A stretch of 10,627 nt of DNA from Bacteroidota bacterium (GTDB taxonomy: Bacteria > Bacteroidota > Bacteroidia > Flavobacteriales > Weeksellaceae), in the NCBI GenBank assembly GCA_018266965.1, contig JAFDZJ010000055.1, forward strand, positions 1-10,627. The letters are read 5' to 3'. Shown one piece after another: positions 1-7,370 of this stretch. The translations under genes and the position numbers were made by a program. The notes beneath the pieces are model-generated. The model worked only from the letters and a program-made list of their open reading frames with translations. It was not told the origin of the DNA and ran no database searches. Every line of letters begins with the position of its first letter. Positions within the stretch are counted from its first letter, which is position 1.

Positions 1-1
1 A

Positions 2-85
2 TCTACTGGGATTTTGCTTAATAAAAATGCTATTCCGAAAGATATTTTGTCCAAATTGAAACCTACTACCAATATTGGTTTGTAG
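2..85 (+). CDS. C-terminal end of an unidentified gene (partial)
   Basis: An open frame enters from the left edge and stops at TAG 83-85, giving 27 codons that end in KLKPTTNIGL. It is followed 23 bases later by a perfect intrinsic terminator on the same strand, which supports a real gene end. The visible part is too short to identify; it has no recognisable motif, membrane segment or T9SS sorting signature. A chance open frame of this length is possible, so support rests mainly on the terminator position. Confidence 0.5.
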   Translation, partial: STGILLNKNAIPKDILSKLKPTTNIGL

Positions 86-108
86 GTTTTTATAAACTAT
101 GTTTCTAT

Positions 109-139
109 AAGCAATCCAATTTTGGATTGCTTTTTTTTT
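109..139 (+). terminator. Rho-independent terminator of the leftmost gene
   Basis: The 11-base arm AAGCAATCCAA (109-119) pairs perfectly with TTGGATTGCTT (122-132), and a run of T residues extends to 139. The innermost A-T pairs probably open to give a loop of four to six bases. It ends transcription of the gene stopping at 85 and insulates it from the kinase operon. Confidence 0.87.
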
Positions 140-223
140 GAAAATTTTAATTAAAAAAATATCAATTGGATATGTGAGTTTTGTTTTTTTTAAATAATGT
201 TTAGTATGTTGTTAAAATTTGAT

Positions 224-231
224 TAAATTTG
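224..231 (+). promoter_or_regulatory. Candidate -7 promoter element for the kinase operon
   Basis: TAAATTTG is an exact match to the Bacteroidota -7 consensus TAnnTTTG and ends 23 bases before the ATG at 255, implying a short leader. No TTG lies at the ideal -33 spacing; the nearest, at 209-211, is only 12 bases away. In AT-rich DNA such a match can arise by chance. If it is real, it rules out the upstream TTG at 219 as the start codon. Confidence 0.4.
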
Positions 232-254
232 AAAATAGTAATATCAATCTTTCC

Positions 255-2051
255 ATGCAGAAATTTTTGACTTTCTTTTGTGTTATTTTTAGCTTTATTT
301 GTTGTAATCATTTTTTTAATGCACAACAAACAAAGATTGATGGGCTTAAATCTAAAAACAATAAAGAAAAAATACAATATTATCGCTCCTATTTGGAAGC
401 AAACGAAACCAAAGATTTTATTAACAATATAAAAATTTCTACCGTTGCCATCGAGTTAAGTAGCAAAGAAAAAGATGATTTTTCTAAAGCCATATTTCTT
501 CGTTTGAAAGGGAAATCGTATTATCTTTCAGGAAAATTGGATAGTGCCAATGTGTATTATTTTCAATCCTATACAATTTTAGAGAAACAACATTTGAGCC
601 TACAAACAGCCAAATTGTGTATGGATATAGGGCAACTTAACCGAAAATTGAAAAATTACAGCAAATCTCTTGTCTATTACAACAAGGCTTTCGAGATGTA
701 CAAGCAAATGAAAAATGAAGAAGGACTAGCAACGGTATATAATGAAAGTGGAGTGGTGTTTGAATATATGGGTAATTACGATGAAGCAATTAATCGGTAT
801 AAAAAGTCTTTGGAAATACAACAAAAAAGAAATGATTTGGTAGGACAAGGTTATGCTTTGGAATTTATAGGAGGGGTATTAATCTTGGAAAAAAAATTTC
901 CATTGGCAGAAAAATACCTTTTGGAATCGTTAGAAATTAGAAAAAAAACAAAAGATAACTTTGCAATTGCTCTCAACTACAATGTGCTTGGGAATTTGTA
1001 CATCAATCAAAAAAAATACAACCTAGCAGAACATTTTTTTGTATTGAGCAACACAATTGCTAAACAATCCAATTACCTCGACTTGGAAAAACAAAACTTG
1101 GAATCTCTTTCTCAATTGTATAAGTTAACAGGAAAATATGAACAAGCATATAATATGTTGGAGCAATCCAAAAGATTGAATGACAGCATATTCAATATCA
1201 ATAAATTAAAACAAATAGAAGAAATCTCCACTCAATATGAAACCGCTAAAAAAGATAAAGAAATACTCGCCAACAAAAGCAAACTGCTAAAAAGAAATAT
1301 TGCAGTATTCTCTTTGTTAGGTCTGTTATTACTCACATTTTTATTATTCCGAATCCGACAACATAGGCAGAATGCTAAACATCAAAAAAAGCTCATGTTA
1401 CAACAAGACCTTTCTGCAAAAGCTGTGATAGATGCCGAAGACAATGAAAGGAAAAGAATGGCAAACCACCTTCATGATGGAGTAGGACAACTATTAGCAG
1501 CAACCAATCTCAATCTACAAGTTTTGGAAGAATTGAAAACCGATAATAATAAATTCGACAAAGTAATGCTGAAAACTCAAAATATTCTTCATGAAGCAAT
1601 GGCAGAAGTAAGGACACTTTCGCATCAAATAATGCCAAATACTTTAATGAAAAATAGCCTGTCTGTTGCATTAAAGGAATTGATAGATAAAACTAATTCG
1701 CCAAAATTGAATATAAATCTATCAATAGAAGGACTACAAGAAAAATTGAATGATGCTATAGAAATTGTAATGTACAGAGTGATACAAGAGTGTATTAATA
1801 ACATTATAAAACATGCTGATGCTTCTGAAATTACTATAAAAATTCAACAAAATAATCAAAAAATTTCTGCGGAAATTATAGACAATGGAAAAGGTTTTGA
1901 TGTGCAAAAAAAAAATCAACAAAATAATGGAGGTATAGGTCTGGAAAACATGAAATCTAGAATTGAATTCCTAAAAGGGACATACCATTTGCAAAGCACT
2001 ATCGGACAAGGAACAAAAGTACAAATACTAATACCCATCAACCATGAATGA
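255..2051 (+). CDS. TPR-domain sensor histidine kinase (HisKA_3/HATPase)
   Basis: This is a membrane sensor kinase expected to phosphorylate the regulator encoded by the overlapping next gene. From the ATG at 255 it is 598 residues. It begins with a hydrophobic signal/anchor segment (MQKFLTFFCVIFSFICC), then has five TPRs at about 119-152, 159-192, 199-232, 239-272 and 279-312, spaced exactly 40 residues apart. One transmembrane helix follows at about 349-367. The HisKA_3 domain carries LHDGVGQ, with phospho-acceptor His407 and the D408/Q412 pair linked to phosphatase activity in this family. The ATPase domain has the N box (E512, N515, N516), DNGKGF (543-548), GGIGL (559-563) and GQGTK (584-588). 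The TPRs should face the periplasm and the kinase the cytoplasm. The ATG at 255 is preferred over a TTG at 219 because it places the signal segment at the N-terminus. All catalytic motifs are intact; the ligand is unknown. Confidence 0.95.
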   Translation: MQKFLTFFCVIFSFICCNHFFNAQQTKIDGLKSKNNKEKIQYYRSYLEANETKDFINNIKISTVAIELSSKEKDDFSKAIFLRLKGKSYYLSGKLDSANVYYFQSYTILEKQHLSLQTAKLCMDIGQLNRKLKNYSKSLVYYNKAFEMYKQMKNEEGLATVYNESGVVFEYMGNYDEAINRYKKSLEIQQKRNDLVGQGYALEFIGGVLILEKKFPLAEKYLLESLEIRKKTKDNFAIALNYNVLGNLYINQKKYNLAEHFFVLSNTIAKQSNYLDLEKQNLESLSQLYKLTGKYEQAYNMLEQSKRLNDSIFNINKLKQIEEISTQYETAKKDKEILANKSKLLKRNIAVFSLLGLLLLTFLLFRIRQHRQNAKHQKKLMLQQDLSAKAVIDAEDNERKRMANHLHDGVGQLLAATNLNLQVLEELKTDNNKFDKVMLKTQNILHEAMAEVRTLSHQIMPNTLMKNSLSVALKELIDKTNSPKLNINLSIEGLQEKLNDAIEIVMYRVIQECINNIIKHADASEITIKIQQNNQKISAEIIDNGKGFDVQKKNQQNNGGIGLENMKSRIEFLKGTYHLQSTIGQGTKVQILIPINHE

Positions 2052-2691
2052 AAAAACTAAACTAGTGATAGTAGATGATCATAGCATCGTAATCGATGGT
2101 CTGGAACTACTATTAAGCCTGGAAAACCATCTTTTATTACTACAATCCTATCTCGATGGAAATAATTTTATCCAAGATTTAAGAGCAAACAAAATAGCAC
2201 CAACAATTGTTTTAATGGATCTTTTGATGCCTAATATTTCCGGACTAGATTGTGCAAAAATTATTAAAAAAGAATTTCCAGAAATAAAAATAATAATTTT
2301 GTCAATGGAATTAGAAACAAAAAACATCAATCAACTTATCAATAAAATCGGAGTAGAAGGCTATCTCAATAAAACTGTCCGACGAAAAGAATTGTTGGAT
2401 TGTATAGCTCTTGTGGAAAAAGGATATATATATCTGTCAAAAGAAGCGGAGTTTGTTTTGGAAAATTACAGAGAAAAACTCATAAAAAATGATGAAATAA
2501 AATTATCTGCCAGAGAAAAAGAAATCATAGGTTTGATGATTATCGGAAATACAAATGCAGAAATTGCCAATAAACTTTTTATTGCAGAAAGCACCGTAGA
2601 AACCCACCGAAAAAATATTTATCGAAAGACAGATACCCATAGCGTCCCAAAACTAAACTTATTAGTCAATGAATTAGAACTATTAAAATAA
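2044..2691 (+). CDS. NarL/LuxR-family response regulator
   Basis: This is a 215-residue transcription factor and the likely partner of the kinase just upstream. The N-terminal receiver domain has the acidic pair D11/D12, phospho-acceptor D59 in VLMDLLMP, S87 at the usual Thr/Ser position and K110 in GYLNK. A C-terminal LuxR-type helix-turn-helix covers about 152-215, with LSAREKEII at its start and ESTVETHRKNIYRK as the DNA-recognition region. The ATG lies inside the end of the kinase gene, with an 8-base overlap, which indicates one transcript and probable translational coupling. Length and motifs are standard for the family. Its target genes are unknown. The surface-protein pair beginning 200 bases downstream is a reasonable positional guess, but a terminator separates the two units. 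Confidence 0.97.
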   Translation: MNEKTKLVIVDDHSIVIDGLELLLSLENHLLLLQSYLDGNNFIQDLRANKIAPTIVLMDLLMPNISGLDCAKIIKKEFPEIKIIILSMELETKNINQLINKIGVEGYLNKTVRRKELLDCIALVEKGYIYLSKEAEFVLENYREKLIKNDEIKLSAREKEIIGLMIIGNTNAEIANKLFIAESTVETHRKNIYRKTDTHSVPKLNLLVNELELLK

Positions 2692-2737
2692 TCCAATAAC
2701 GATTTTCTTTCTTTGATTATTTTAAGTTAAATTTTTG

Positions 2738-2769
2738 AAATATACCTTTTAGAGGGTATATTTTTTTTT
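2738..2769 (+). terminator. Rho-independent terminator after the kinase/regulator operon
   Basis: AAATATACC (2738-2746) pairs perfectly with GGTATATTT (2755-2763) around an 8-base loop, and nine T residues run from 2761 to 2769. It sits 47 bases after the regulator stop codon and separates the regulatory operon from the surface-protein genes. Confidence 0.85.
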
Positions 2770-2780
2770 GTGGTTGATGA

Positions 2781-2788
2781 TAATTTTG
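2781..2788 (+). promoter_or_regulatory. Candidate -7 promoter element for the surface-protein genes
   Basis: TAATTTTG matches TAnnTTTG exactly and lies just past the preceding terminator, where a new promoter is expected. TTG triplets at 2768-2770 and 2774-2776 are closer than the usual -33 spacing, so that half is weak. It predicts a leader of about 100 bases before the ATG at 2896, containing a 14-codon ORF. Confidence 0.45.
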
Positions 2789-2838
2789 TATCGAAAACTA
2801 ATGAATGTGTTTTTATTAATTTAAAAAAACTAATAACC

Positions 2839-2883
2839 ATGAAAACTTATTTTAAACATATTCAAAAAAAAATTAACCCTTAA
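2839..2883 (+). CDS. Possible 14-residue upstream ORF
   Basis: ATG at 2839 opens a 14-codon frame (MKTYFKHIQKKINP) that stops 12 bases before the start of the FGE-like gene. Its first eight bases, ATGAAAAC, repeat the start of the main gene (ATGAAAACAAAT). It could be a short leader peptide, a remnant of a duplicated start region, or chance. Nothing else supports translation. Confidence 0.2.
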   Translation: MKTYFKHIQKKINP

Positions 2884-2895
2884 ATCTTATTTATC

Positions 2896-4347
2896 ATGAA
2901 AACAAATCGATTTTTAACAAAAATTTTTGTTACAGCCATGTTCATCATGGGAATTGCAAGTGTACAGGCTAACAATGTACAGATTTCTGGAACCGCAGTT
3001 TCTGGTTCCAACTTAACCTTCAATATCAGTTGGGAAAACTCCTGGTTTGCTAGTGCAGCTCCTTCCAATTGGGATGCTGTTTGGGTATTTGTAAAATACC
3101 AAGATTGTAACACCAAACTTTGGACTCATGCTGACCTTAGTACTACTGCTGGGGATTTTACTGCAGGTTCTCCATTGCAAGTGGATCCAGTTACCGATGG
3201 TAAAGGGGTATTTGTAAGGAGAAGTGCCGTAGGTGGAGGTAATATTTCCAATGTTGCAATTTCACTTAAACTGAATATCCCTACCGGAACTTACAACTAC
3301 AAAGTTTATGGGATAGAAATGGTAAATGTAACACAAGGTAGTTTCCAATTGGGAGATGCGGTTGCAGGATATGGTTTTACACCACTTACAGTGGATTCCA
3401 ATGCTCAATCAAACGGTTTAACAACTGCTCAATTAGGTGCGTATTCTGCAGATTTGCAACCATCATTCCCTATGGGATACAATTCATTCTATTGTATGAA
3501 ATACGAAATTACTCAAGAACAATATGCGGATTTTCTAAATTCATTAACTTTTACCCAACAAAAAAACAGAGTGATAGTTGATCCTATTTCTCCAGCAGGA
3601 AGTTATGCTATATGGTCTGCTTATTCATATAGAAATGGCTTGGCAATTGTAACACCAGGTAACAATGGAGCGATACCAGCTGTATTTGGTTGCGATGGTA
3701 CTGCCGGAACCCCAAACAGTTCCAATGATGGACAAAATATTGCTATGAACGGAATTTCTTGGGGGGATCTAACTGCTTATTTGGATTGGGCAGCACTAAG
3801 ACCAATGACAGAAATGGAGTTTGAAAAAACTTGTAGAGGTCCTTTACCAAGAATAGATGGGGAATACCCATGGGGAAGCACAGATATTACCCAAAGTCTA
3901 AGTTCGTCTGTTACCAATTCCAAAATGAATAATGAAATATCTTCTGTTGCGGTTAATAATGGTATGTGTAATTATTATGCCAACTCTGCTGCTATTGGTT
4001 ATGGACCAACTAGGGTTGGTATGTTTGCAACAGGTTCGTCTGGAAGGCTTTCTGCTGGTGCTGCATATTATGGAGCAATGGATATGGGAGGTAATTTGGC
4101 AGAAAGAACAATTGCAGTAAATGCGGCAGGTAAAAATTTTACAGGTGCTTTGGGCGACGGTAATATTTCTGCTACCGGTTTTGCCGATGTTGCTTCTTGG
4201 CCTTCTAATACCACTGCGTCTGGGGTTATTTTTAAAGGTGGAGATTATGTAAGTTCTAATGCGTATGTTAGGACTTCAGATAGGTCTTTATTTTATTCAT
4301 CAGCAGAAGCAAGAAATTATAATGTTGGTGGTAGAGGTGTTAGATAA
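2896..4347 (+). CDS. Exported FGE-sulfatase/SUMF1-fold protein lacking catalytic cysteines
   Basis: This 483-residue protein has a signal peptide (about residues 1-25, MKTNRFLTKIFVTAMFIMG then ASVQA-NN). An N-terminal beta-rich region (about 27-140) precedes a formylglycine-generating-enzyme-like domain (about 141-483). Family hallmarks are MVNVTQGSFQLGD (142-154), FYCMKYEITQEQYADFL (198-214), LRPMTEMEFEKTCRG (301-315), DMGGNLAERT (396-405), FKGGDY (446-451) and the ending GGRGVR. True FGEs convert a sulfatase cysteine to formylglycine using a cysteine pair in the C-terminal Arg-rich part; here that part (RTSDRSLFYSSAEARN) has no Cys, and no sulfatase gene is visible. A structural or binding role outside the cytoplasm, as for other degenerate members such as the gliding proteins GldJ and GldK, is more likely. 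It lacks a T9SS sorting domain. The next gene starts 78 bases on and is probably co-transcribed. Exact function unknown. Confidence 0.9.
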   Translation: MKTNRFLTKIFVTAMFIMGIASVQANNVQISGTAVSGSNLTFNISWENSWFASAAPSNWDAVWVFVKYQDCNTKLWTHADLSTTAGDFTAGSPLQVDPVTDGKGVFVRRSAVGGGNISNVAISLKLNIPTGTYNYKVYGIEMVNVTQGSFQLGDAVAGYGFTPLTVDSNAQSNGLTTAQLGAYSADLQPSFPMGYNSFYCMKYEITQEQYADFLNSLTFTQQKNRVIVDPISPAGSYAIWSAYSYRNGLAIVTPGNNGAIPAVFGCDGTAGTPNSSNDGQNIAMNGISWGDLTAYLDWAALRPMTEMEFEKTCRGPLPRIDGEYPWGSTDITQSLSSSVTNSKMNNEISSVAVNNGMCNYYANSAAIGYGPTRVGMFATGSSGRLSAGAAYYGAMDMGGNLAERTIAVNAAGKNFTGALGDGNISATGFADVASWPSNTTASGVIFKGGDYVSSNAYVRTSDRSLFYSSAEARNYNVGGRGVR

Positions 4348-4363
4348 CATTTTTTTTAGATGA

Positions 4364-4391
4364 ATTTTATCTTCATTTTTAAAGATAAAAT
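4364..4391 (+). other. AT-rich inverted repeat between the two surface-protein genes
   Basis: ATTTTATCTT (4364-4373) pairs perfectly with AAGATAAAAT (4382-4391) around an 8-base loop. No T run follows on either strand, so it is not a typical intrinsic terminator. It may stabilise the upstream mRNA or partly attenuate transcription into the next gene. Confidence 0.4.
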
Positions 4392-4425
4392 AATGTAAAA
4401 TATTAATAAAAAAATTCTAAAAAAG

Positions 4426-6585
4426 ATGAAACCAACTAAAAATATACTAGTTGCTTGCATACTCTTTTTGGTAGCTCATGTCCCTCTCTATTCCCAATAC
4501 AATGGTGGCATTGCAGATGGCTCAACACTTCATACATTGTCCAATGTAAGTTGTGCCAATCCACCACAATTTTATACCTATATGGGAGGTGTAGCAGATG
4601 GATCAACAGCAGATACCAAAATGTATGTAGCATGCAGTACGCCTCCGGGATATTTCGCCTACATGGGTGGGATTTCCGATGGTAGTACTACCAATGGTGT
4701 AAGTTATCAATCCTGTGGTTTGGCTCCAGGAGCTTATGCTTACCTTGGTGGGATAGGAGATGGACAAAGCGTAGAAACCAAATCTTTGGTTACTTGTGCT
4801 TATCCTCCACAGTTTTATACTTATTTTGGAGGTAATGCAGATGGTGCAGTTATGGATAGCAAAATATTTTGTGCTTCTGTACCACCAGTTGCTGATTTTA
4901 CTGCTACTCCTACAGAAATATGTGTAAACCAAACAGTACAATTTACCGATGCTTCTTCAGGTGCAGTTGCTTGGGAATGGACAGTTACAGGGGGTACTTT
5001 TGTTACACCTACCGATATGTATAGCAAAAATCCTGTGGTAAAATATGCAACTGCTGGTACTTATACTGTTACACTGAAAGCGATTAACCAAGATGGTACT
5101 AATTCTATTACCAAAACTGCTTATATAAAAGTGAATGCCTCTGCAAGTATTACGGCTACAACTCCTAATTCCAGATGTGGTACAGGTAGTGTAACCATAG
5201 GTGCTACGCCTAATTCGGGTACTGTAAAATGGTACAATGCTTCTACAGGTGGTACACTTTTGTACACTGGAAATTCGTTTACTACTCCAAGTATTTCTAC
5301 CACTACAACTTATTATGCGGAAGCCTATAATGGTTGTACAGCATCTACAAGAACAGCGGTTGTAGCTACTATTAATACAATTCCTACCATTACAGCAAAT
5401 AATGTAGAGAGTTGTGGACCAGCTTCTCTAACACTCACTGCCAATCCTAGTGCAGGAACTGTAAAATGGTACGATGCAGCTACTGGTGGTACAGAATTGG
5501 GTACAGGTACAACTTATACAACACCTAATATCATTACTACTACAACTTATTATGCTGAAACTACTTCTTCACAAGGTTGTACATCTGTTAGGATACCTGT
5601 AAGTGCGGTTATAAAACCTATACCGGTTATAACAGCTACATCACCTGCAACAAGATGTGGTAGTGGTCAAGTTACGGTAAGTGCTACAGCTGATATAGGA
5701 ACAGTATATTGGTACGATGCACAAACAGGAGGTAATTTATTGTACACAGGTAGTAGCTGGACTCTTAATGTAAGCAATACAACTACATATTGGGTAAGTG
5801 CCACACAAAATGGTTGTACTTCCACCAGAACAGCGGTTGTTATTACCATCAATAATGTTCCTACCATTTCTACAACCACACCTGCAAGTATTTGTAACTC
5901 GGGTAGTGCTACCATTAGTGCAACTGCTTCATCAGGAAACATTAATTGGTATGATGCTCCAACTGGAGGTAATTTGTTAGGAAGTGGAAATAATTATTCA
6001 ACTCCTGTAATTACAACAACAACTTCGTACTATGCCGAAGCTGATAATGGAACTTGTAAATCTGCTAGAACTGCCGTTACTGCTACTGTAAATCAAACAG
6101 CAATGCCAGTGGTAAATAGTAATTTGAATTTCTGTACTGGAGATATTCTTGCAAATACACCAATCATTGGTAATGCCATTATTTGGTACGATGCACCAAG
6201 TGGAGGAAATGTTGTTGCTGGAAACACCTTATTAACCAATGGAGTTACCTACTATGCAACACAAACCATCAATAGTTGCGAAAGTGCCAGAAAAGCTGTT
6301 ACCTTTACTCAATCTACAGGATGTTTGGGTACTAATGACACTCGAGATGTTGTAGTTGCAGACATAAAAGTATTCCCAGTACCTGTGGTAGATTATCTAA
6401 ATGTTGTTTCTCCGGAAGAAATAATAAAAATAGAAATTTACAGTTTTAGTGGACAGAAAATATTTAGTAAAAATATCCAAAACAAAAAAACAGAAATAGA
6501 TTTCCAATCGTACCCTTCTGCCGGATATTTGCTAAGAGTGTTTACCAAAGACAGAGTTAAAGATGTAAAAGTCATCAAAAAATAG
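4426..6585 (+). CDS. T9SS-secreted multidomain surface protein (27-aa repeats, PKD, five Ig-like, type A sorting domain)
   Basis: The 719-residue product has a signal peptide (about 1-24, ending LYSQ). Residues 25-151 hold five GG-x-x-DG repeats with a 27-residue period. A PKD-like domain follows at about 154-236 (ADFTATP, WEW, GTYTVTLKA). Five Ig-like repeats of 79-81 residues cover about 238-632, each with WY(D/N)A near its middle and a conserved cysteine pair. The C-terminal domain (about 640-719; VFPVPVVDYLNV, IEIYSFSGQKIF, AGYLLRVFT) is a T9SS type A sorting signal, so the protein should cross the outer membrane and be released or anchored at the surface. No enzyme domain is visible; adhesin or matrix protein is the best guess. 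It probably shares a transcript with the FGE-like gene upstream and ends at a strong terminator. Base composition looks richer in GC than the flanking kinase gene, mostly because of Gly/Thr/Ala-rich repeats. Confidence 0.94.
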   Translation: MKPTKNILVACILFLVAHVPLYSQYNGGIADGSTLHTLSNVSCANPPQFYTYMGGVADGSTADTKMYVACSTPPGYFAYMGGISDGSTTNGVSYQSCGLAPGAYAYLGGIGDGQSVETKSLVTCAYPPQFYTYFGGNADGAVMDSKIFCASVPPVADFTATPTEICVNQTVQFTDASSGAVAWEWTVTGGTFVTPTDMYSKNPVVKYATAGTYTVTLKAINQDGTNSITKTAYIKVNASASITATTPNSRCGTGSVTIGATPNSGTVKWYNASTGGTLLYTGNSFTTPSISTTTTYYAEAYNGCTASTRTAVVATINTIPTITANNVESCGPASLTLTANPSAGTVKWYDAATGGTELGTGTTYTTPNIITTTTYYAETTSSQGCTSVRIPVSAVIKPIPVITATSPATRCGSGQVTVSATADIGTVYWYDAQTGGNLLYTGSSWTLNVSNTTTYWVSATQNGCTSTRTAVVITINNVPTISTTTPASICNSGSATISATASSGNINWYDAPTGGNLLGSGNNYSTPVITTTTSYYAEADNGTCKSARTAVTATVNQTAMPVVNSNLNFCTGDILANTPIIGNAIIWYDAPSGGNVVAGNTLLTNGVTYYATQTINSCESARKAVTFTQSTGCLGTNDTRDVVVADIKVFPVPVVDYLNVVSPEEIIKIEIYSFSGQKIFSKNIQNKKTEIDFQSYPSAGYLLRVFTKDRVKDVKVIKK
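4498..4878 (+). repeat. Five tandem 81-bp units encoding 27-residue GG-x-x-DG repeats
   Basis: The GG dipeptides fall at residues 27, 54, 81, 108 and 135, exactly 27 apart. The pattern is (Y/F)-x-Y-x-GG-(I/V/N)-(A/S/G)-DG-S-T, then a variable stretch, a cysteine (43, 70, 97, 124, 149) and usually PP. The last unit is slightly shorter between its GG and its cysteine. DNA identity between units is partial, so the protein pattern is older than a fresh duplication. I do not recognise a named domain for it. Confidence 0.9.
5137..6321 (+). repeat. Five tandem Ig-like (CHU_C-associated type) repeats, about 240 bp each
   Basis: The WY core motif recurs at residues 269, 348, 429, 508 and 587, with first cysteines at 251, 330, 411, 490 and 570 and second cysteines at 304, 385, 464, 544 and 618. 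Phrases such as GTVKWY-(N/D)-A-(S/A)-TGG and TTTTYYAE recur between units. The fifth copy is the most diverged. The repeats probably form a stalk holding the N-terminal repeat module away from the cell surface. Confidence 0.87.
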
Positions 6586-6627
6586 ATATTATAAAACAGA
6601 AAAAGGTTTAACATTTTATACTATCGT

Positions 6628-6669
6628 GAGAGGCTATTCAATATTGGATAGTCTCTCTTTTATTTTTTA
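6628..6669 (+). terminator. Rho-independent terminator of the surface-protein unit
   Basis: GAGAGGCTATTC (6628-6639) pairs over 12 positions, two of them G-U, with GGATAGTCTCTC (6646-6657) around AATATT. T-rich sequence follows (6658-6669). It lies 43 bases after the T9SS gene stop. Its position also shows that the next coding region begins after it, at the ATG at 6710, rather than at the in-frame GTG at 6626. Confidence 0.87.
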
Positions 6670-6709
6670 TGCCTATATTTATGCTTTAAAAAAAATAATT
6701 ATTTATCCT

Positions 6710-7309
6710 ATGAAAAAAATATTTTTAGCACTATCCTTTTGCTTTACAACATTGGCTTTTTCACAAGATTACTCTGTTCCAGCACTTAGCCCAAGACATA
6801 AAGTGGAGCAACAATTTTCTATATCCAAAGTGTCGGTGGACTATGGAAGACCAGCAGTAAAAGGTAGAGAGATATTTGGAAAATTAGTTCCTTATAACGA
6901 AGTTTGGAGAACTGGTGCAAATTCAGCTACAAAAATTTCTTTCGGTCAAGAAGTAAATTTCGGGGGCAAAAATATTCCAGCAGGAACCTACGCTTTATTT
7001 ATCATTCCAAATGCACAACAATGGAAATTAATCCTCAACAAAGATTTTCAGCAATGGGGAGCTTTTGGATATAATGATAAACTAAATGTTGCAGAGGTGG
7101 AGCTACCAGTACAAAAACTTTCCTCTCCAATGGAATGGTTTACCATAGAACTAAATCCTACCAAAGACGAACAAATGGAAATGACCATAGAATGGGAAAA
7201 CTCCAAAGTTGTTGTCCCAATAAAGGTTGCGAAACCTGAAATTACCAATAGAATAATTGAAAAATTGAAAGAAGCCAAAAAAATAGAAATGGAATCCAAT
7301 AAGAAATAA
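6710..7309 (+). CDS. Exported DUF2911 family protein
   Basis: This 199-residue protein begins with a clear signal peptide (MKKIFLALSFCFTTLAFSQ, cleavage likely before DYS). The mature part carries the DUF2911 signature: SVDYGRP (42-48), KGREIFG (51-57), LVPYNEVWRTGAN (59-71), ATKI (73-76) and IPAGTYALFIIP (89-100). DUF2911 proteins are common exported proteins of Bacteroidota with no established function; a beta-sandwich fold located in the periplasm or at the surface is expected. The C-terminus is Lys-rich with no membrane segment, no sorting domain and no added TPRs. The ATG at 6710 is chosen because an earlier in-frame GTG at 6626 would add 28 residues overlapping the preceding terminator and would bury the signal peptide. 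It lies between two terminators and so is a single-gene unit. No clear promoter match is visible. Confidence 0.94.
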   Translation: MKKIFLALSFCFTTLAFSQDYSVPALSPRHKVEQQFSISKVSVDYGRPAVKGREIFGKLVPYNEVWRTGANSATKISFGQEVNFGGKNIPAGTYALFIIPNAQQWKLILNKDFQQWGAFGYNDKLNVAEVELPVQKLSSPMEWFTIELNPTKDEQMEMTIEWENSKVVVPIKVAKPEITNRIIEKLKEAKKIEMESNKK

Positions 7310-7338
7310 ATTATTTTTTTCTTTTTAAACTTATTTTG

Positions 7339-7370
7339 TATCCATAAATGATTGATTTTATGGATATTTT
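7339..7370 (+). terminator. Rho-independent terminator after the DUF2911 gene
   Basis: TATCCATAAA (7339-7348) pairs perfectly with TTTATGGATA (7357-7366) around TGATTGAT, then a short T run follows. The T run reaches the stop codon of the converging ClC gene (7370-7372). Read on the minus strand, the same hairpin is followed by CAAAATAAG, not a T run, so it is less convincing as that gene's terminator. Confidence 0.78.

Noticed and set aside
219..254. TTG at 219 as the kinase start codon
   Set aside because: It would put twelve polar residues before the signal segment and overlaps the candidate -7 element; the ATG at 255 gives a normal exported N-terminus.
4436..5027. Open frames on the opposite strand and other frames within the repeat gene (also at 5121-5303, 5667-5980, 9017-9932 and 9957-10331)
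   Set aside because: They overlap genes with strong family motifs, have low-complexity or unlikely protein sequences, and arise from biased codon use on the coding strand.
4498..6321. CRISPR-like array from the regular repeats
   Set aside because: The repeats stay in frame, encode protein domains of 27 and about 80 residues, and are degenerate at the DNA level.
6626..6709. GTG at 6626 as the start of the DUF2911 protein
   Set aside because: The added codons run through the terminator hairpin of the previous gene and hide a clear signal peptide that begins at the ATG at 6710.
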